A stretch of 60,451 nt of DNA. Source: Kribbella turkmenica. GTDB taxonomy: Bacteria; Actinomycetota; Actinomycetes; Propionibacteriales; Kribbellaceae. Numbering within the stretch: position 1 is the stretch's first letter; each line of letters opens with the position of its first letter. The stretch lies in assembly GCF_004348725.1 (NCBI RefSeq), contig NZ_SMKR01000017.1:1-60451 (forward strand), in the 5' to 3' direction. A program made the position numbers and the translations under genes. Shown here in pieces: positions 42,971-51,940 of the stretch. A model generated the notes under the pieces. That model did no database searches. It was not told the origin of the DNA and saw nothing but the letters and a program-made list of their open reading frames with translations.

Positions 42971-43825
42971 TTACCACCGGACCTGGCGAGGGACCGGCTG
43001 ACATTTGGGACACCGGTACGACGAACGGTTCATGAACGGCTCGCGACGGATCGGCCGGCCGTCGCGCGGGCACGGCGAACCCTCCTGTCCGTAGACGTTC
43101 AGGCCGCGTTCGAAATAGCCCGATTCCCCGTTCACGTTGACGTACAGGGCGTCGAAGCTGGTACCGCCGACGTCGAGCGCCTCGGCCATCACCTCATGGG
43201 CGTGCCGGAGGATCTCCCTTATCTGCAAGGGTTTCAGCGTCTCGGTGGCCCGGGCGTAGTGCAGCTTCGCCCGCCACAGCGCCTCGTCGGCGTAGATGTT
43301 CCCAACGCCGCTGACGACCCGCTGGTCGAGCAGCGCGCGCTTGAGGCCGGTCCTGCGGCGGCGGATCGCGGCCACGAAGACGTCCGGATCGAACAGAGGA
43401 TCGAACGGGTCCCGGGCGATGTGGGCGATCTCCCCGGGCAGCCGGGCGCCGCCGTCGGAGTAGGACAGACCACCGAACATCCGCTGGTCCACAAACCGGA
43501 CCTCTCCGCCGTCGTCGGCGAACCGGAACCGGACCCGCAGGTGCGGCTCGTCCGGTGCTCCCACCGGCTGGACCCGGAACTGGCCGCTCATCCCGAGGTG
43601 GGTCAGCACCGCGTCACCGGACTCCAGCGGCAGCCAGAGGTACTTCCCGCGCCGGGCCGGCTCGGCGAACACCTGGCCCTTGAGCCGGGCGGCGAAGTCG
43701 TCCGGCCCGGCGGCGTGCCGGCGGACCGGGCGGGGGTGCAGGACCTCGACCGCGTCGATCGTCCGCCCGGTGGTGAACTCCGCCAGACCTCGGCGGACGA
43801 CCTCGACCTCGGGAAGCTCAGGCAC
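42971..43825 (-). CDS. mutM: Formamidopyrimidine-DNA glycosylase MutM (Fpg), zinc finger with Asp
   Basis: 284 residues. N-terminal catalytic [13 protein letters not shown] (Pro1, Glu2 after Met removal), helix-two-turn-helix [22 protein letters not shown], and a C-terminal zinc finger. The first half of the finger reads CPRDG (Cys252, Asp255) where CxxCG is usual; the second pair CPKC (272, 275) is normal. It removes 8-oxoguanine from DNA. Asp could still bind zinc, or the finger may be weakened. The Asp codon is GAC; the rest of the gene is intact. Follows rnc by 21 nt. Confidence 0.93.
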   Translation of the reverse strand: MPELPEVEVVRRGLAEFTTGRTIDAVEVLHPRPVRRHAAGPDDFAARLKGQVFAEPARRGKYLWLPLESGDAVLTHLGMSGQFRVQPVGAPDEPHLRVRFRFADDGGEVRFVDQRMFGGLSYSDGGARLPGEIAHIARDPFDPLFDPDVFVAAIRRRRTGLKRALLDQRVVSGVGNIYADEALWRAKLHYARATETLKPLQIREILRHAHEVMAEALDVGGTSFDALYVNVNGESGYFERGLNVYGQEGSPCPRDGRPIRREPFMNRSSYRCPKCQPVPRQVRW

Positions 43826-43846
43826 CGGTGTCCTCGAGGGAGGGCA

Positions 43847-44575
43847 TTAGGTCTGGGAGGGGTCTGTGCTGTCGGGATGCGCCGCGCGCAGGGCCTTCCA
43901 GGCGGTCTCGGCAGCCTGCTGCTCGGCTTCCTTCTTGCTCCGGCCGATGCCGTGCCCGTAGGTGTCGGGCCCGATCCGGACCCGCGCCTCGAACGTCTTG
44001 GCGTGGTCCGGGCCGGACTCGGCGATCACGTACTCGGGCACACCGACGCCGAGCTGGGCGACCAGTTCCTGCAAAGAGGTCTTCCAGTCCAGGCCGGCGC
44101 CGAGCCGGGCCGACGACTCCATCAGGTCGTCGAACAGCTTGTGCACGACCTCGCCCGCGGTCTCGAACCCGCGGTCCAGGTAGACGGCACCGATCAGTGC
44201 CTCGACGCAGTCGGCCAGGATGGACGACTTGTCCCGCCCGCCGGTGGCTTCCTCGCCGCGGCCGAGCCGGAGGTACTTGCCCAGCTTGAGCTCACGGGCG
44301 ACCCCGGCGAGCGCGCGCATGTTGACCACCGCGGCCCGCAGCTTGGCCAGCCGGCCCTCGGACAGGTCCGGGTGGTTGCGGAACAGCGACTCCGTGACGA
44401 TGACGCCGAGGACGGAGTCCCCGAGGAACTCCAGCCGCTCGTTCGTCGGCAACCCACCGTTCTCGTACGCGAACGAACGGTGGGTGAAGGCGTGCTCCAG
44501 TAAGTTGTCAGCCAGCGATACGCCGAGCCGCTGGTTCAGCTCGGCGTAGAGCCCCGTTTCGTTGACCGAGTTCAC
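43847..44575 (-). CDS. rnc: Ribonuclease III
   Basis: 242 residues. The signature [13 protein letters not shown] at about 40 and [13 protein letters not shown] at about 120 carry the acidic metal ligands. The C-terminal double-stranded RNA-binding domain ([14 protein letters not shown] ... [18 protein letters not shown]) is complete. It cleaves rRNA precursors and other dsRNA. Follows rpmF by 13 nt. Confidence 0.96.
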   Translation of the reverse strand: MNSVNETGLYAELNQRLGVSLADNLLEHAFTHRSFAYENGGLPTNERLEFLGDSVLGVIVTESLFRNHPDLSEGRLAKLRAAVVNMRALAGVARELKLGKYLRLGRGEEATGGRDKSSILADCVEALIGAVYLDRGFETAGEVVHKLFDDLMESSARLGAGLDWKTSLQELVAQLGVGVPEYVIAESGPDHAKTFEARVRIGPDTYGHGIGRSKKEAEQQAAETAWKALRAAHPDSTDPSQT

Positions 44576-44588
44576 TGACTGGTGCCGT

Positions 44589-44780
44589 TTAGCTCTCGAC
44601 GACCTGGCGACGCTCGCCCTTGGCGCCGTACTGGCCGCAGTTGGGGCAAACGGTGTGCTGCAGGTGCTTCGCGCGGCAGGCGGGGTTCACGCAGGTCACG
44701 AGCGACGGGGCAGTGGTCTTCCACTGGGCCCGGCGGCTGCGGGTGTTGCTGCGCGACATCTTCCGCTTCGGAACGGCCAC
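44589..44780 (-). CDS. rpmF: 50S ribosomal protein L32 (zinc form)
   Basis: 63 residues. [20 protein letters not shown] is the L32 start. The zinc ribbon uses CVNPAC and CPNC, so the first pair is C-x4-C. It is the C+ (zinc) type. Lies between the DUF177 and rnc genes in the usual order. Confidence 0.95.
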   Translation of the reverse strand: MAVPKRKMSRSNTRSRRAQWKTTAPSLVTCVNPACRAKHLQHTVCPNCGQYGAKGERRQVVES

Positions 44781-44847
44781 GGTTATGACTCCTCGGTTCG
44801 GCCGGGGGCTGGTGGACCCGGCCGGCTGGCTGGCGAATGTTCGGTGT

Positions 44848-45399
44848 TCAGTTGTCCTGCGGTCGTTCGTCCTGCTGGAGCAGGCCGCCGAGCGCGGCCC
44901 AGCGTGGGTCGGTCCGGTCCTCGTGCCGATGGCCGGGCTCGTCCGCCAGGCGCACCCCGCACTCGGGGCACAGACCCGGACAGTCGTCCGTACACAGCGG
45001 CTGGAACGGCAGCGCGAGCACCACCTGGTCCCTCAGCACCGGCTCGAGGTCGATCAGGTCGCCCTCCATCCGGCTGGCCTCGTCCGGTTCGGCCTCGCTC
45101 TCCGGGTAGACGTACAGCTCCTGGACGTCAGCGAGGAACTCGTCCTCGATGTCGACCAGGCACCGCGCGCACTCCCCGACCAGACGGCCGCGGGCCGTAC
45201 CGGTGACGAGCACCCCTTCGACAACCGACTCCAGCCGTAGATCGAACTGGATCGGGTCGCCCTCGGGGACGCCGATCACGTCGATTCCGAGATCCGCCGG
45301 CGCCGGTGCCGTGAAGGTGACTTCGCGCTGGGACCCGGCGCGGCGTGTCAGCTCGTGCGTGTCGATCACGAGAGGGGACCGCGGGTCCAAGACGCTCAG
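44848..45399 (-). CDS. YceD/DUF177 protein, ribosome-linked
   Basis: About 180 residues: [32 protein letters not shown] and [14 protein letters not shown] are the family marks, the last being a four-Cys cluster. DUF177 (YceD) is the conserved neighbour of rpmF and is linked to 23S rRNA accumulation in plants and bacteria. The start is uncertain: no ATG or GTG is available, so CTG 45399 or TTG 45390 is chosen by family length; AAGGGGA is 4 nt before the CTG. Any longer start runs into the palindrome region. Confidence 0.8.
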   Translation of the reverse strand: MSVLDPRSPLVIDTHELTRRAGSQREVTFTAPAPADLGIDVIGVPEGDPIQFDLRLESVVEGVLVTGTARGRLVGECARCLVDIEDEFLADVQELYVYPESEAEPDEASRMEGDLIDLEPVLRDQVVLALPFQPLCTDDCPGLCPECGVRLADEPGHRHEDRTDPRWAALGGLLQQDERPQDN

Positions 45400-45433
45400 G
45401 ACATCCCCTTCAGGCGTGGGCAGGCAAGATTCC

Positions 45434-45450
45434 CGGTCTCGTCGAGACCG
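45434..45450. promoter_or_regulatory. Perfect palindrome between coaD and DUF177
   Basis: CGGTCTCG-T-CGAGACCG, 17 bp, about 35 nt upstream of the DUF177 start. On the minus strand it sits in a 20-nt gap between TTGACT and GAATCT, a spacing like that of MerR-type promoters. A 5' UTR hairpin is the other reading. Confidence 0.45.
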
Positions 45451-45499
45451 AGAGTCAACATTACCAACTCCCCGGCCAGTCGCCCAATTCGGGGCGATT

Positions 45500-45970
45500 C
45501 TAGAGTTTCGCCAGTAACCGAGAGTGAACGGACGGCGGCACGAAGGCGACCACGTCCCCACCGAGTCTGGCGATCTCCTTGACCCAGCTGGAGGAGACGA
45601 AGGAGTGCTCCGAGCGGGTCGGCAGGAACATCGTGTCCACCCCGGTCATTGCGTAGTTGAGCTGAGCCATCTGCAGCTCGTAGTCGTAGTCCGCGGCCGA
45701 TCGCAGCCCCTTGAGGACGACCCCGGCGCCTTCGGCCCGGCAGTAGTCGACCAGGAGTCCCTCGAAGCTCCCGACCCGGACGTTGCCGAACGGGGCGGTC
45801 AGCTCGGTGAGCATCTCCAGTCGTTCCTCCGGGCTGAACAGCCGGTTCTTCGACCGGTTGACGCCGGTCGCCACGATCACCTCGTCGAAGGCCGCGGCGG
45901 CCCGGGTGATGATGTCGAGGTGCCCGACGGTGGGCGGGTCGAAGGTACCTGGGAACACAGCCTTCGTCAT
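45500..45970 (-). CDS. coaD: Phosphopantetheine adenylyltransferase
   Basis: 156 residues. FPGTFDPPTVGHLDIITRA (HxGH-type nucleotidyl motif), GVNRSKNRLFSPEERLEML and FVSSSWVKEIARLGGDV match CoaD. It makes dephospho-CoA from phosphopantetheine and ATP. Follows rsmD by 9 nt, and is the last gene of the fakA-recG-rsmD-coaD run; the palindrome separates it from DUF177. Confidence 0.96.
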   Translation of the reverse strand: MTKAVFPGTFDPPTVGHLDIITRAAAAFDEVIVATGVNRSKNRLFSPEERLEMLTELTAPFGNVRVGSFEGLLVDYCRAEGAGVVLKGLRSAADYDYELQMAQLNYAMTGVDTMFLPTRSEHSFVSSSWVKEIARLGGDVVAFVPPSVHSRLLAKL

Positions 45971-45979
45971 GGGCAGGCC

Positions 45980-46540
45980 TTACTCATGCCGGTGACCGTA
46001 CCAAAGCCGGGCCTCGCCGTACTTGCGATCGCGCAGCGCGGCGAAGCCTTCCGGCCACTCCCACGGCTCGCGCTTCCCGCGCTCGACCACGACGACGGCG
46101 TCCTCGGCCAGCCAGCCGCTGGCCGCCAGCTCGGTGAGGATGTCCTGCAGGTCAGCGGTCTCCAGCTTGTACGGCGGGTCGGCGTAGACCAGGTCGAACG
46201 GGCCCGGGCTCTCGCCGGCCGCGACCTTCTCCACCGGCCGCGTGAGCACGGTCGCGCCGGGCAGCCCGACCGCCCGCACGTTCGCGGAGATCACGTCGGC
46301 CGCCCGCCGGTCGGACTCGACCAGCACGACCCGCGCGGCGCCCCGGGACAGCGCCTCGAGCCCGATCGCGCCGGACCCGGCGTACAGGTCCAGGACCGCG
46401 AGCCCGTCGAAACTGCCGAACTCGGACTCCAGCGACGAGAACAGCGCCTCACGCACCCGGTCCGCCGTCGGCCGGGTCCCGGTTCCCGGCGGTACGCCGA
46501 TCCGCCGCCCGCCGGCCACTCCGCCGATGATGCGGGTCAC
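45980..46540 (-). CDS. rsmD: 16S rRNA (guanine966-N2)-methyltransferase RsmD
   Basis: 186 residues. RIIGGVAGGRRIGVPPG start, LDLYAGSGAIGLEALSRGA (SAM-binding motif I) and FDLVYADPPYKL (catalytic DPPY). It methylates G966 of 16S rRNA. It is the gene after recG, across a 115-nt gap. Confidence 0.94.
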   Translation of the reverse strand: MTRIIGGVAGGRRIGVPPGTGTRPTADRVREALFSSLESEFGSFDGLAVLDLYAGSGAIGLEALSRGAARVVLVESDRRAADVISANVRAVGLPGATVLTRPVEKVAAGESPGPFDLVYADPPYKLETADLQDILTELAASGWLAEDAVVVVERGKREPWEWPEGFAALRDRKYGEARLWYGHRHE

Positions 46541-46655
46541 GGGGCCTCCCGGTCCGGACTGAGGAGCGCAGGGAGCGAAGCGGCTGGATCGCCGAGGGAA
46601 GACCGGGAGCCAGGGCCCCGGGACCCCCGCGCCGGAGGCGCGGCATCGAGCACAG
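46541..46655. other. Intergenic gap with inverted segments between recG and rsmD
   Basis: CTCCCGGTC and GACCGGGAG face each other, and a second small hairpin CGCGCCggaGGCGCG is present. The sequence GAGCGCAGGGAGCGAAGCG has the look of an extragenic repeat seen in actinobacteria. I see no gene in it. Confidence 0.35.
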
Positions 46656-48893
46656 TCACGTCTTCTCCAGGTACTCGGTGGTCTCGGACTCCAGGGCGCT
46701 CCGGACGAACGACCTCAGCGTCGGGTACCCGGCCAGCTCCGGGTCCACGGAGACGATCGAGTTCGCCACCTGCCGCGCGGCGAGGATGACCTCCTCGTCC
46801 CGCAGCACGCTGAGCAGCTTGAGGCTGCTCCGCCGGCCCGACTGAGCCACCCCGAGTACGTCGCCCTCGCGCCGGGTCTCGAGGTCGATCCGGGACAGCT
46901 CGAACCCGTCCGTGGTGGACGCCACCGCGTCCAGACGCCCGTACGACTTGGAGCCCGGCCACAGGTCCGTCACCAGCAGGCACAGCCCCGGCACCCGGCC
47001 GCGGCCGACCCGCCCGCGCAACTGGTGCAGCTGGGAGATGCCGAACCGGTCGGCGTCCATGATCACCATCGTCGACGCGTTCGGTACGTCGACGCCGACC
47101 TCGATGACCGTGGTCGCGACCAGCACGTCGATCTCGCCGGCCGCGAACCGGGACATCACCGCGTCCTTCTCCTCGGCCGGCAGCCGGCCGTGCAGGATCT
47201 CGACCCGCAGGTCGTGCAGGACCTCGGCGAGCGCCTCGGCCACCTGCAGGACCGAGATCGGCGGCCGGGCCTTCGACGACTTCTCCTCGTCACCGGCGAC
47301 GAACTCGCCCTCCTCGTCGGCCGCGTTCTTGACGTCGTCGCCGATCCGCGGGCAGACGACGTACACCTGGTGGCCTTTGCCGACCTCTTCGCGGACCCGC
47401 TGCCAGGCGCGCTGCAGCCAGTCCGGCTTCTCCTTGGCCGGGACCACCGACGACTGGATCGGCGACCGCCCGGCCGGGAGCTCGGTCAGCGTGGACACCG
47501 CGAGGTCGCCGAAGACGGTCATCGCCACGGTCCGCGGGATCGGCGTGGCCGTCATCACCAGCACGTGCGGGGTGTTCTCCCCCGACTTCTGGCTGAGCGC
47601 GGCCCGCTGCTCGACGCCGAACCGGTGCTGCTCGTCGACGACCACGAGACCGAGGTCCGCGAACTGCACCTTGTCCTCGAGCAGCGCGTGCGTGCCGACC
47701 ACGATCCCCGCCGCGCCGCTGGCCGCGTCGAGCATCGCCGTCCGCCGGGCGGCCGCGCCGAGCGACCCGGTCAGCAGCCCGACCCGGGTGGCCCGCTCCG
47801 CGCCGCCGAGCATGCCCTCCTCGGCCAGGTCGCCGAGCATCTTGGTCAGCGTCTTGTGGTGCTGGCTGGCGAGCACCTCGGTGGGCGCCAGCAGCACGGC
47901 CTGGCCGCCGGCGTCCACGACCGAGAGCATCGCCCGCAGCGCGACCACGGTCTTGCCGGAGCCGACCTCGCCCTGGAGCAGCCGGTGCATCGGGTGCGGG
48001 CGGGCCAGGTCGGCGAAGATCTCCTCGCAGACCTCCGCCTGGCCCTCGGTGAGCGTGAACGGCAGCCGCTGGTCGAACTCGTCCAGCATGCCGCCGGCGG
48101 TCCGCGGCCGGGGCACCGCGTTCAGCGCGTCGGTCACGGCCCGGCGCTGGGCCAGGATCGTCTGCATCACCAGCGCTTCCTCGAACCGGAACCGCTGCTG
48201 GGCGTCGCGGATGTCCTTCTCGGTCTCCGGCAGATGCACCTTCTGCAGCGCCTCGCGCAGCCCGAGCAGCTTCTCCCTCCGCAGGACCAGCTCGGGGACA
48301 GGGTCGTCGAGGGTCTCGTCCAGGCTGTCCAGGACGATCTTGACGCTCCGCTCGATCGTTGCGGTGGGCAACTTGGCGGTCGCCGGGTAGAGCGGCCGGA
48401 ACGGCCGGGCCCGGCGCTCGATCTCGGCCTCGGACAGATCCTCGTCGTCGAGGATCTCGGTGCCCGGGCTCTTGAGCTGCATGATGTCGCGGAACATCGT
48501 CACCTCGCCCCAGAAGAGCGCGGCGGTGCCCGGTGTCAGCTTGGTCGCCAGCCAGGGCTGGTTGAAGAAGGCCAGCTCCAGATCGCGCCGGCCGTCGGTG
48601 ACGACCACCTTGGTCAGCGTCTTGCGCCGGGCCCACTTCTGGACGTCGGTGAGCGGGATCTCGGCCTTGGTGTCCAGCGAGCGCACGGTGACCTTCTTGA
48701 CCCGGCCGTTCACGGTCGCCTGGTCGCCGACCTCGAGCTCGTCGAACGGGGTCAGCTCACCCTTCTTGAGGTACCGGCGCGGGTAGTGCCGCAGCAACTC
48801 CCCGACGGTCTCCAGGCCGAGCACGTCCGCGAAGGTCCTGGCCGTCCGGGCACCGAGGAAGTCGCGGAGCTTCCGGTCCATGTCCGCCTTCAT
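46656..48893 (-). CDS. recG: ATP-dependent DNA helicase RecG
   Basis: 745 residues. Wedge/OB domain (GDQATVNGRVKKVTVRSLD), then helicase motifs: MHRLLQGEVGSGKTVVALRAM (Walker A, about 300), VVVDEQHRFGVEQRAAL (motif II, DEQH), MTATPIPRT (motif III) and [26 protein letters not shown] in the C-terminal half. It rewinds stalled replication forks and branches. Follows fakA by 10 nt. Confidence 0.96.
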   Translation of the reverse strand: MKADMDRKLRDFLGARTARTFADVLGLETVGELLRHYPRRYLKKGELTPFDELEVGDQATVNGRVKKVTVRSLDTKAEIPLTDVQKWARRKTLTKVVVTDGRRDLELAFFNQPWLATKLTPGTAALFWGEVTMFRDIMQLKSPGTEILDDEDLSEAEIERRARPFRPLYPATAKLPTATIERSVKIVLDSLDETLDDPVPELVLRREKLLGLREALQKVHLPETEKDIRDAQQRFRFEEALVMQTILAQRRAVTDALNAVPRPRTAGGMLDEFDQRLPFTLTEGQAEVCEEIFADLARPHPMHRLLQGEVGSGKTVVALRAMLSVVDAGGQAVLLAPTEVLASQHHKTLTKMLGDLAEEGMLGGAERATRVGLLTGSLGAAARRTAMLDAASGAAGIVVGTHALLEDKVQFADLGLVVVDEQHRFGVEQRAALSQKSGENTPHVLVMTATPIPRTVAMTVFGDLAVSTLTELPAGRSPIQSSVVPAKEKPDWLQRAWQRVREEVGKGHQVYVVCPRIGDDVKNAADEEGEFVAGDEEKSSKARPPISVLQVAEALAEVLHDLRVEILHGRLPAEEKDAVMSRFAAGEIDVLVATTVIEVGVDVPNASTMVIMDADRFGISQLHQLRGRVGRGRVPGLCLLVTDLWPGSKSYGRLDAVASTTDGFELSRIDLETRREGDVLGVAQSGRRSSLKLLSVLRDEEVILAARQVANSIVSVDPELAGYPTLRSFVRSALESETTEYLEKT

Positions 48894-48903
48894 GTCAACA
48901 CCG

Positions 48904-50526
48904 CTATTCCACCCCGATCAGCAGCGGGTACCTGTCCTGTCCTCCGTCGTACACCACGACGTCGACATCTTTGCGGTTCCGGCGCACGTGCCGCTCCAGC
49001 GCGACCACCAGACCGGGGTCCGCGTCCCGCCCGGTGACGACGGTGAGCAGCTCGCCGCCACCGCCGAGCAGCCGGTCGACCACGCCGATCGCGGCGTCCT
49101 CCAGGTCCTCGGTGATCAGCGCGAAGTCGCCGTCCACCACGCCGAGGGCGTCGCCGGCGCGGCACATGCCGGCCATCGTCCAGGCGTCCTTGACCGCGAT
49201 CGTGACCGCCCCGTGGCGGGTCTGGCCGGCGGCCGCGGACTGGTGGACGACGTCGTCGTCGAAGCTGCGCCCGGGATCGTGGACGGCGATCGCGGCGAGG
49301 CCCTGGACCTGCGCCCGGGTCGGGATCACGGCGACCCGGACGCCGTCCTGGCGGGCCGCGGTCGCGGCGGCCTCGGCGACCGCGATCGAGTCCTTGTCGT
49401 TCGGCAGCAGCACGATCTCGGGCGCCTTCGACTTCTCGATCGCCTGCAGCAGCTCACCGGTCGAGCACCGTCGGCCCGGACCGCCCATGATGACGTGGGC
49501 GCCCGACCCGGTGAACAGCCCGGCCAGCCCCTCGCCGGCCACGACAGCGATCACCGCGCGACCGGGGGCCGGCTCGTGATGGTGCGTGACGTCGGCGAAG
49601 TGGGTGACCCGGACCCGGTGCGGCCGGCCGATGTCGATGCCCTGCTCGATCGCGGCGCCGACGTCGTCGGTGTGCACGTGCACGTTCCACAGCCCGTCGC
49701 CGCCGACGACCACCACCGAGTCGCCCAGGCTCGCCAGCGTCTGGCGGAAGTCGCCGATCTTGTCGTCCGGCGCGTCCAGCAGGTACATCACCTCGTACGC
49801 CGGGCCGTCCTGGCTCTCGGCGTCGTCACCCTGGGGCTCGACCCGGCCGGGTACGTCGACCCGCACGGTCTGCCCGGTCAGCACCGATTCCATCGCCCCG
49901 AGAATCACGACCAGGCCCGCTCCCCCGGCGTCCACGACGCCCGCGCGGCGCAGTACGTCCAGTTGCTCGGTCGTCTTCGTGAGCGCCTGCCGTGCGGAGG
50001 CGACGGCGGCCAGGCACACGTCGGCCAGGCTCTTGCCGTCGTTGGCGGCGGTCATCGCCCCGGTCGCGGCCGCCCGGGCGACGGTCAGCATGGTGCCCTC
50101 GACCGGTTGCGCGACCGCGCCGTACGCGGCGTCGGCGGCATACCGCAGGGCGTCGGCGAAGGCGACGGGTTCGCTCATCCTGGGATCGGCCAGTACGCCG
50201 GGCTCGCCGCGGTCCCGGTCACGCGGCAGGTTCTCGGCGAGGCGGAGGCCGCAGGCACGGACGAGCTGGGAGGCGATCACGCCGGAGTTCCCGCGGGCGC
50301 CGACCAGGGCGCCGCGGCCGAACGCCTGGACCGCCTCGGCGAACGTCAGCTCACCGTGCGGCAACGCGTCGCAGGCAGCTTCCCAGGTCAGGTAGAGGTT
50401 GGTCCCGGTGTCGCCGTCGGGCACCGGGTACACGTTCAGCTCGTCGATCTCGGTCCGCGCCCGGCCGAGCTCGGCCAGCGCCGTCCGGGCCCAGGCCCGC
50501 AGTACGTCGACGGTCAGTTCCTCCAC
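48904..50526 (-). CDS. fakA: DAK2/DegV-linked fatty-acid kinase-like protein (FakA/YloV)
   Basis: 540 residues from GTG 50526 (EELTVDVLRAWARTALAEL); ATG 50556 is in frame but has no better site. The kinase domain has DELNVYPVPDGDTGTNLYL and GARGNSGVIASQL, the phosphate-binding signatures of Dak2. The middle and C-terminal domains are YloV-type (EVMYLLDAPDD, VHVHTDDVG, EIVLLPNDKDSIAVAEAA). It would phosphorylate fatty acids held by a FakB protein, not in the window. Divergent from the methyltransferase gene by 35 nt. Confidence 0.87.
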   Translation of the reverse strand: MEELTVDVLRAWARTALAELGRARTEIDELNVYPVPDGDTGTNLYLTWEAACDALPHGELTFAEAVQAFGRGALVGARGNSGVIASQLVRACGLRLAENLPRDRDRGEPGVLADPRMSEPVAFADALRYAADAAYGAVAQPVEGTMLTVARAAATGAMTAANDGKSLADVCLAAVASARQALTKTTEQLDVLRRAGVVDAGGAGLVVILGAMESVLTGQTVRVDVPGRVEPQGDDAESQDGPAYEVMYLLDAPDDKIGDFRQTLASLGDSVVVVGGDGLWNVHVHTDDVGAAIEQGIDIGRPHRVRVTHFADVTHHHEPAPGRAVIAVVAGEGLAGLFTGSGAHVIMGGPGRRCSTGELLQAIEKSKAPEIVLLPNDKDSIAVAEAAATAARQDGVRVAVIPTRAQVQGLAAIAVHDPGRSFDDDVVHQSAAAGQTRHGAVTIAVKDAWTMAGMCRAGDALGVVDGDFALITEDLEDAAIGVVDRLLGGGGELLTVVTGRDADPGLVVALERHVRRNRKDVDVVVYDGGQDRYPLLIGVE

Positions 50527-50561
50527 GCCCGGAAGGCTAACCGGTCGGCCTACCATGTGCT

Positions 50562-51563
50562 GTGCTTCGCTCGATTCTGTTCTCGTTCGCGCCGGACAGC
50601 TACCGGTACGCCGTCCGCGAGGTCCGGGAGGTGTTCCCGGGCGAGTACCGGATCGAGCGGCTGGGCGCGGACCTCGGCCGGATCAGCGAGCACCCGTTCG
50701 CGATCGACCGGCTCGCCGCCGCGTGTGACGAGGGTCGCATCATGTTCGTCCGGCACCTGACGCTGGAGCTGGCCGGTTATCCGCTGGACGACCTGCCGAA
50801 CGGCCAGGAGCTCGCGACCACGGTCCTGGAGGCTGTGCCCGGGCGATCCGTCGCGGTCCAGACATGGACCGACGGTGCGGGCACCGGCGGCTCGTACTAC
50901 CACCTGCTCGGTGACGCCCTCGAGAGCCGCGGGGTCGGCGTCAGCCGGTCCGGACAGGACATGATCGTGTCCTGCATCGAGGTCGGCAAGCAGTTGATCG
51001 TCGGCACGAACCGCCGCGATCACAGCCTGTCGGACTGGCCGGGTGGCCGGATGCGGCTGGCCCGGTCCGAGGAGCGGGTGTCGCGCTCGGAGTTCAAGCT
51101 GGAGGAGGTGATCGCGACCTTCGGGCTGGCGTTGCCGGCGGGTGGGAAGGCCGTCGATCTCGGCGCCGCGCCGGGCGGCTGGACCCGGATCCTGCGGCAG
51201 CACGGGCAGGAGGTGTGGTCGGTGGACCCGGGCTCGCTGGACCAGCGGCTGCGCGGCGACCGGCGGATCCACCACGCGGCGACGACGGCCGGACGGTTCT
51301 TCGCGGCGAACCGGGTGCGCTTCGACGTGGTGGTGAACGACATGCGGATGGACCAGGTGATGTCCGCCCGGATGATGCTGGACGCGGCCGCGCACCTGCG
51401 CCGCGGCGGGCTGGTGATCGTCACGCTGAAGGGCGGCGGCAAGAACCCGCTGGACGGGGCCCGCCGCGGGATGGACGTACTGCGGCAGGAGTACGCCGTA
51501 CTGCACGCGCGGCAACTGCATCACAACCGGAACGAGATCACCGTGGTGGCCAGACACGGATAG
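50562..51563 (+). CDS. RlmM-like/FtsJ-type RNA methyltransferase
   Basis: 333 residues. An N-terminal THUMP-like or ferredoxin-like region of ~130 residues precedes an FtsJ-type SAM fold: RLARSEERVSRSEFKLEEVI, AVDLGAAPGGWTRIL (motif I), VVVNDMRMDQVM and GGLVIVTLKGGGKNP with the Lys of the K-D-K-E set. It resembles RlmM, which 2'-O-methylates C2498 of 23S rRNA, but the modified site here is inferred. It is a lone forward gene, ending at a 13-bp perfect hairpin. Confidence 0.82.
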   Translation: MLRSILFSFAPDSYRYAVREVREVFPGEYRIERLGADLGRISEHPFAIDRLAAACDEGRIMFVRHLTLELAGYPLDDLPNGQELATTVLEAVPGRSVAVQTWTDGAGTGGSYYHLLGDALESRGVGVSRSGQDMIVSCIEVGKQLIVGTNRRDHSLSDWPGGRMRLARSEERVSRSEFKLEEVIATFGLALPAGGKAVDLGAAPGGWTRILRQHGQEVWSVDPGSLDQRLRGDRRIHHAATTAGRFFAANRVRFDVVVNDMRMDQVMSARMMLDAAAHLRRGGLVIVTLKGGGKNPLDGARRGMDVLRQEYAVLHARQLHHNRNEITVVARHG

Positions 51564-51573
51564 CAGACACGAA

Positions 51574-51603
51574 CAGGCGCCCGGGGTGATCCCCGGGCGC
51601 CTG
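51574..51603. terminator. 13-bp perfect hairpin between methyltransferase and rpmB
   Basis: CAGGCGCCCGGGG (51574-51586) and CCCCGGGCGCCTG (51591-51603) around loop TGAT, between converging genes, so it ends both. No U-tract. Confidence 0.88.
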
Positions 51604-51635
51604 ATTCAGGCCCTACACGGAAGAGTTAGCTGGGG

Positions 51636-51857
51636 TCAGCCGACGACCCGCTGGACCTTGCCGGCCTTGATGCAGGACGTGCAGACCTTCAGGCGGGTCG
51701 GGGTGCCCTTGATGAGCGCCCGGACCGGCTGGATGTTGGGGTTGAACCGCCGGGGCGTGCGAGCCTTGACCCGGCGGATCATCGCGCCCTTACCCAGGCG
51801 GGCAACGTTGTTGCCGAACGTCGGCTGCTTGCCGCAGACATCGCACTTCTTAGACAT
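51636..51857 (-). CDS. rpmB: 50S ribosomal protein L28 (zinc form)
   Basis: 73 residues. KKCDVCGKQPTFGNNV, RRFNPNIQPVRA and KVCTSCIKAGKV are the L28 marks, with two CxxC pairs for zinc. It is separated from fakA by the forward methyltransferase gene, and has its own promoter. Confidence 0.95.
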   Translation of the reverse strand: MSKKCDVCGKQPTFGNNVARLGKGAMIRRVKARTPRRFNPNIQPVRALIKGTPTRLKVCTSCIKAGKVQRVVG

Positions 51858-51893
51858 GATTCTCCGTGTTCAGGGTCGTGACACCGACAGACC

Positions 51894-51922
51894 ATGTTAC
51901 ATGGGCGCCTCTGCACGACCAA
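51894..51922 (-). promoter_or_regulatory. rpmB promoter
   Basis: Minus strand TTGGTC (51917-51922), 17-nt spacer, TAACAT (51894-51899), about 37 nt upstream of the start. Confidence 0.65.
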
Positions 51923-51940
51923 TTCGGCGTCAGGCTCGGA

